From: Gammaproteobacteria bacterium
GTDB lineage: Bacteria > Pseudomonadota > Gammaproteobacteria > QOAV01
NCBI GenBank assembly: GCA_027067235.1
Contig: JALXFQ010000006.1
Span: forward strand, 1 to 9,438
Length of the DNA: 9,438 nucleotides
Direction of reading: 5' to 3'
Part shown: in pieces, positions 6,789-9,438 of the stretch
Position numbering within the stretch: the stretch's first letter is position 1
How the letters are laid out: every line of letters starts with the position of its first letter
The notes under the pieces: model-generated
Database searches by the model: none
Told to the model about the DNA's origin: nothing
The model's input: only the letters and a program-made list of their open reading frames with translations
Translations under genes and position numbers: made by a program

Positions 6789-7615
6789 TGGTCAAGGTGC
6801 CAGTGCGACTGAGCAGACAGCTGATTTTGCTGCTGACGCTGCTGACGGCACAGTTGCCGCTGCCGACTGCTGAGCCGGCAGATCGCGCGCAACAGCACGC
6901 CAGCCAGTTTTACGGGCCGGTCCTGCCACAGGACACGCTCGCCGGCATCGCCGCGCAAATGGTCGAACAATACCCCGATTTTACCCTGCATCAGATCATG
7001 GCCGGCATTGTTCAGGCCAATCAGGATGCTTTTCCCGACGACCGGCGCCAGCCGCGCCCTGCTTCGGTGCTGCGCTGGCCCGGCGCGCAGCTGCTGCGTG
7101 GTATTTCCGTGGAATCCGCACGACAGATGTTCCGGCACCGGCCCGGTCGGGGCCCGGCAGTTCAGCAGCAGGCGGCTGTTTCCAGCGCCGCCGAGAAAAG
7201 CTGGCCTCTCTGGCTGCGCTGGCTGTTCACCAACCTGCTGGCGATCATTGCCTTTGCCGGCATCAGTTTCATCTGGCAACGGCGCGCAGCACGCCAGCCC
7301 GAAGACGATGGCGCTCTGGATGAGGAAACCCTGCTGGATGAAATCGCCGGCGAAAACATCCCCTACCGGCCCAGGGCATATGGCGGCAAGGCCGATGCCA
7401 CCGTCCCCGCGCCAGCCGGAACCCGCAGCACGCATTCTCCATCCCATGAAACCGACATGGAAATCCAGCTGGATATCGCCAGTGCCTATGTCGAGATGGG
7501 TCGCTGGCGACAGGCCCGGGCCACGCTTGCGCAAGTGCTGAAATCCGGTTCCGACGCCCAGCGCCAGCAGGCGCAGCAGCTGTTGCAAAAGATCGAGACG
7601 CAGAATTTACCGTAG
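6785..7615 (+). CDS. Short FimV-like inner-membrane protein
   Basis: A 276-residue protein with a compressed FimV architecture. Residues 1-30 are a hydrophobic signal-like segment. Residues 41-118 match the FimV core/LysM-like region: 'YGPVLPQDTLAGIAAQM', then 'FTLHQIMAGIVQANQDAF' and a basic 'VLRWPGAQLLRGISVESARQMF'. One transmembrane helix lies at about 141-165 and is followed by RR. The region after it is acidic. Residues 224-270 match the FimV C-terminal domain, with the pattern 'LDIASAYVEMGRWRQARATL' and 'SDAQRQQAQQLL'. FimV/HubP proteins bind peptidoglycan and organise type IV pili, secretion or polar proteins, but are usually several hundred residues longer. The start could be 6785 or 6788. 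The gene ends with tandem TAG codons and is coupled to the unknown gene upstream. No pilus genes are visible here. Confidence 0.82.
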   Translation: MMVKVPVRLSRQLILLLTLLTAQLPLPTAEPADRAQQHASQFYGPVLPQDTLAGIAAQMVEQYPDFTLHQIMAGIVQANQDAFPDDRRQPRPASVLRWPGAQLLRGISVESARQMFRHRPGRGPAVQQQAAVSSAAEKSWPLWLRWLFTNLLAIIAFAGISFIWQRRAARQPEDDGALDEETLLDEIAGENIPYRPRAYGGKADATVPAPAGTRSTHSPSHETDMEIQLDIASAYVEMGRWRQARATLAQVLKSGSDAQRQQAQQLLQKIETQNLP

Positions 7616-7649
7616 TAGCATCGTCTGGCCACTGTTGCGCGGAGGTCGA

Positions 7650-7663
7650 TTGACGATTATCAA
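7650..7663 (+). promoter_or_regulatory. Candidate FNR/Anr-type operator
   Basis: TTGAC-GATT-ATCAA matches the FNR/Anr/Dnr consensus TTGAT-N4-ATCAA at nine of ten defined positions, with correct spacing. Its centre (7656.5) lies about 41 bases upstream of the start point predicted from the -10 at 7685-7690. That is the standard position for a class II activated promoter. It lies 34 bases after the mini-FimV stop and 104 bases before the NifX-like gene. FNR, Anr, Dnr and related CRP-family regulators share this site, so the signal could be low oxygen or nitric oxide. I found no gene for such a regulator here. Confidence 0.55.
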
Positions 7664-7684
7664 TGCTCTGCCTGTGGATTACTG

Positions 7685-7690
7685 TATATT
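7685..7690 (+). promoter_or_regulatory. -10 element of the NifX-like/SLAC1/DUF302 operon promoter
   Basis: TATATT matches the -10 consensus at five of six positions. There is no recognisable -35 at the usual distance, as expected if the adjacent FNR-type site replaces it through an activator. The predicted start point is near 7697, giving a leader of about 70 bases that contains a small hairpin. A second AT-rich hexamer at 7701-7706 is an alternative, but it would put the operator near -57. Confidence 0.45.
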
Positions 7691-7708
7691 AGCCAATTCT
7701 TATATAAA

Positions 7709-7724
7709 GCCGACTAAGGTCGGC
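7709..7724 (+). other. Small perfect hairpin in the leader of the NifX-like operon
   Basis: GCCGAC, loop TAAG, GTCGGC make a perfect six-base-pair stem about 12 bases after the predicted transcription start. It has no T run after it, so it is not a clear terminator. A 5' hairpin of this type could stabilise the message or be a protein-binding operator. Confidence 0.4.
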
Positions 7725-7766
7725 GTCAGATTATTTGATGAACAGACTGCATTCAGGGGAAGCCAC

Positions 7767-8108
7767 ATGAAAATAGGTGTCACCAGTCAGAATTTTCGCA
7801 CGATTACCGGACATGCCGGCAGGGCGCGGCGGTTTTTTGTCTACCAGGCCAAAGACGGCGATGTGGCCGAGGTGGAGCGTCTGGATCTGCCGAAGGAGAT
7901 GGCCATGCACGGCTATCAGGGCGCGGAGCACCCGATCGATCAGCTGGATGTGCTGATTACCGCCGGCTGCGGTGACGGCTTCAGGCGCAAGATGGCGGCG
8001 CGCGGGATTCATGTGGTAAGCACATCCGAAACCGATCCGCAGCAGGCTGCGCGCAAGGTGGCGGCGAATCTGCCTGTCAAACCGATCAAATCCAGCTGTG
8101 GCGGCTGA
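7767..8108 (+). CDS. NifX/NafY-type dinitrogenase cofactor-like protein
   Basis: A 113-residue, single-domain protein of the dinitrogenase iron-molybdenum cofactor biosynthesis (Nitro_FeMo-Co) family, which has a ribonuclease-H-like fold. The pattern 'MKIGVTSQNFRTITGHAGRARRFFVYQ' opens it, H55-P56 lie mid-chain, and 'DVLITAGCGDGFRRKMAARGIHVV' (61-84) contains C68. It ends with C111 in SSCGG. Relatives bind or carry FeMo-co precursors or other iron-sulfur clusters, but many occur in organisms that do not fix nitrogen, and no nif gene is visible here. The ATG at 7767 has a strong GGGGA at 7756-7760, six bases upstream. An upstream in-frame start at 7635 would place the operator and promoter inside the gene, so I reject it. 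It leads an operon with the SLAC1 gene, ten bases downstream. Confidence 0.88.
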   Translation: MKIGVTSQNFRTITGHAGRARRFFVYQAKDGDVAEVERLDLPKEMAMHGYQGAEHPIDQLDVLITAGCGDGFRRKMAARGIHVVSTSETDPQQAARKVAANLPVKPIKSSCGG

Positions 8109-8118
8109 GGGCTGAATC

Positions 8119-9078
8119 ATGCATGACAAGAGCGGCCGGCTGGCGCATTTCCCGGTATCTTTTTTCTCTGTTGTCATGGGGCTGTCGGGTCTGGCCATTG
8201 CCTGGGGCAAGGCCAGCGAGGTGTTTGGCGTCAGTGAGACCCTGCATCACTCGCTGGGCTATGTGGCTCTGGCGCTTTTCATTCTGCTGGCGCTGGTGTA
8301 TGCGGCCAAAATAGTGCGTTACCCGGACATGGTGAGCAAGGAACTCGGCCATCCGGTCAAGCTGAGTTTTGTGCCGACCATTTCCATCGGGCTGATTCTG
8401 CTGTCGATCTGTTTCGTGAATCTGCACCCGGCGCTGTCAAAAAGCATGTGGCTGGCCGGCACGGTACTGCAGTTGATCCTGACCCTGTTTGTGGTGGGGC
8501 GCTGGATCAGTCACCAGCATTTCGAGGTGCATCACATGAATCCGGCCTGGTTTATTCCGGCGGTGGGTAACATACTGGTGCCGATAGTCGGTGTGAAATA
8601 CGCCGGCATGGAAACGGCCTGGTTCTTTTTCAGCATTGGCATCGTGTTCTGGCTGGTGCTGATGACCATGGTGTATTACCGCATGTTTTTTCACAATCCG
8701 TTGCCGGACATGCTGGCGCCGACTCTGTTTATTCTGATTGCGCCGCCGGCGGTGGGTTTTGTCAGTTACATGAAAATGACCGGCAGTTTCGATGGTTTCG
8801 CCCATGTGCTGTATTACACGGCGCTGTTTCTGGTATTGTTGCTGGCGACCATGCTGCCAAAATTTTTCCGGCTCAGGTTCTTCCTGTCCTGGTGGGCCTA
8901 TTCTTTCCCGCTGGCGGCGGTGACTATCGCTACGCTGGTGATGTTCCAGCAGACCGGGGACATGCTGTTTCAGTGGTTGTCCCGGGGGTTTCTCGTCACC
9001 ACTACGATCCTCATCGTCGGGCTGGCGCTGAGGACCATGGTCTCAATCAGCCGGCACGGCATTTGCCTGCCGGAATAA
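8119..9078 (+). CDS. SLAC1/TehA-family anion channel or transporter
   Basis: A 319-residue membrane protein with about ten hydrophobic helices, the size and layout of the tellurite-resistance/dicarboxylate transporter (TDT) and SLAC1 family. Hallmarks are the N-terminal 'FPVSFFSVVMGLSGLAIAW' (11-29), 'NPAWFIPAVGNILVPIVG' in the middle, 'TLFILIAPPAVGFVSY' and a late 'LSWWAYSFPLAAVTIATL'. Plant SLAC1 and bacterial TehA conduct chloride and nitrate, and other members carry malate or sulfite. The substrate cannot be read from this sequence. The ATG at 8119 has GAGGG at 8107-8111, seven bases upstream and overlapping the stop of the NifX-like gene. The DUF302 gene follows after 21 bases. Confidence 0.9.
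   Translation: MHDKSGRLAHFPVSFFSVVMGLSGLAIAWGKASEVFGVSETLHHSLGYVALALFILLALVYAAKIVRYPDMVSKELGHPVKLSFVPTISIGLILLSICFVNLHPALSKSMWLAGTVLQLILTLFVVGRWISHQHFEVHHMNPAWFIPAVGNILVPIVGVKYAGMETAWFFFSIGIVFWLVLMTMVYYRMFFHNPLPDMLAPTLFILIAPPAVGFVSYMKMTGSFDGFAHVLYYTALFLVLLLATMLPKFFRLRFFLSWWAYSFPLAAVTIATLVMFQQTGDMLFQWLSRGFLVTTTILIVGLALRTMVSISRHGICLPE
9051..9073 (+). other. Hairpin at the 3' end of the SLAC1-like gene
   Basis: CCGGCA, a bulged C, GGC, loop ATTT, GCC, TGCCGG give nine base pairs with one bulged base. The hairpin lies over the last codons of the SLAC1-like gene, just before its TAA. There is no T tract after it. It could be an intercistronic stabilising or pausing structure that alters expression of DUF302 relative to the transporter. 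It may also only reflect the coding sequence. Confidence 0.3.
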
Positions 9079-9099
9079 TCCAAACATTTCAGGAGCAAA

Positions 9100-9438
9100 A
9101 TGATGTATGCATTCGATGTCACCATCAATCAACCCATGGACCAGGCGGTAGATACCGTCATCGCTGCGCTGGCTGATGAAAACTATGGCGTGGTTTCCGA
9201 TGTCAATGTCAGCGGCATTTTCAAGAAAAAGCTGGACGTGGACTATGGCGGCTACCGCATTCTGGGCGCCTGCAAGGCGCCGCTGGCCAAACAAGTGCTG
9301 GATGCCGACCCCAACGCCGGTGCTTTGTTGCCGTGCAACGTGGTGGTGCGCGAGAGTGGCGAGAACCAGACCACGGTGGCTTTTCTCGATCCCGTCTTCA
9401 TCATGTCCCACAGCGGCACCGACGCGGCTACCCAGGTG
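9100..9438 (+). CDS. DUF302 domain protein (3' truncated by the window)
   Basis: The frame opens at ATG 9100 (or 9103) after a strong AGGAG at 9091-9095 and stays open to the right edge, giving 113 residues. The DUF302 hallmarks are clear: an N-terminal segment 'MDQAVDTVIAALADENYGVVSDVNV', then 'YGGYRILGACKAPLAKQVLDADP' (49-71) and 'GALLPCNVVV' (74-83), with C58 and C79 in the usual positions. Family members are usually about 130-160 residues, so little is missing. DUF302 proteins are small soluble proteins of unknown function. The fold is close to a sugar- or metal-binding beta-sandwich, and they often occur near thiol, sulfur or metal genes. It is probably in the operon with the SLAC1-like and NifX-like genes. 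Confidence 0.85.
   Translation, partial: MMYAFDVTINQPMDQAVDTVIAALADENYGVVSDVNVSGIFKKKLDVDYGGYRILGACKAPLAKQVLDADPNAGALLPCNVVVRESGENQTTVAFLDPVFIMSHSGTDAATQV

Noticed and set aside
7635..7766. Longer start for the NifX-like gene at 7635
   Set aside because: It would put the operator, the -10 and the hairpin inside the coding region. The family N terminus and a strong ribosome-binding site both point to 7767.
7767..8108. NifX-like protein as evidence of nitrogen fixation
   Set aside because: The family occurs in many organisms that do not fix nitrogen, and no other nif gene is in the window.

Overview
The window looks like part of a GC-rich proteobacterial chromosome, most likely gammaproteobacterial. 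The main evidence is a ubiquinone pair (UbiA prenyltransferase and UbiD decarboxylase), a FimV-type protein, a VanZ-like protein, a DUF2007 protein and a candidate FNR/Anr-type operator. I cannot name the genus. Coding density is high. The longest stretch without a gene is about 177 bases (2623-2799). There are no tRNA or rRNA genes, no CRISPR array and no insertion sequence that I can see.

Layout. Positions 1-1490 hold a tightly packed plus-strand run: the tail of an unrecognised gene, a small cupin, an 88-residue unknown protein, a DUF2007/zinc-ribbon protein and a VanZ-like membrane protein. Junctions are 4-base overlaps or short gaps. The VanZ gene runs 47 bases into a convergent minus-strand gene (1444-2622) for a DUF2235 alpha/beta hydrolase, the family that includes type VI lipase effectors. 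This is the only minus-strand gene. It is divergent from a plus-strand run, ubiA - GST-like - ubiD (2800-5751), which supplies two ring-modifying steps of ubiquinone synthesis with a thioredoxin-fold protein between them.

After ubiD comes a two-gene unit joined by an ATGA overlap. It contains an unrecognised protein of about 311 residues (5853-6788) and a miniature FimV-like inner-membrane protein (6785-7615). The mini-FimV keeps the LysM-like core, one membrane helix and the C-terminal FimV motif, but lacks the rest of the large family member. This pair is the best candidate for an undescribed system, perhaps at the cell pole or envelope.

The right end (7650-9438) is a separate operon with its own regulatory region. 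A 9/10 match to the FNR/Anr box sits about 41 bases before the predicted start point of a TATATT promoter. Downstream are a NifX/NafY-type iron-molybdenum-cofactor-binding-like protein, a SLAC1/TehA-family anion channel and a DUF302 protein cut by the window edge. The arrangement suggests an oxygen- or redox-responsive module linking a metallocluster-binding-like protein with anion transport. That function is inference.
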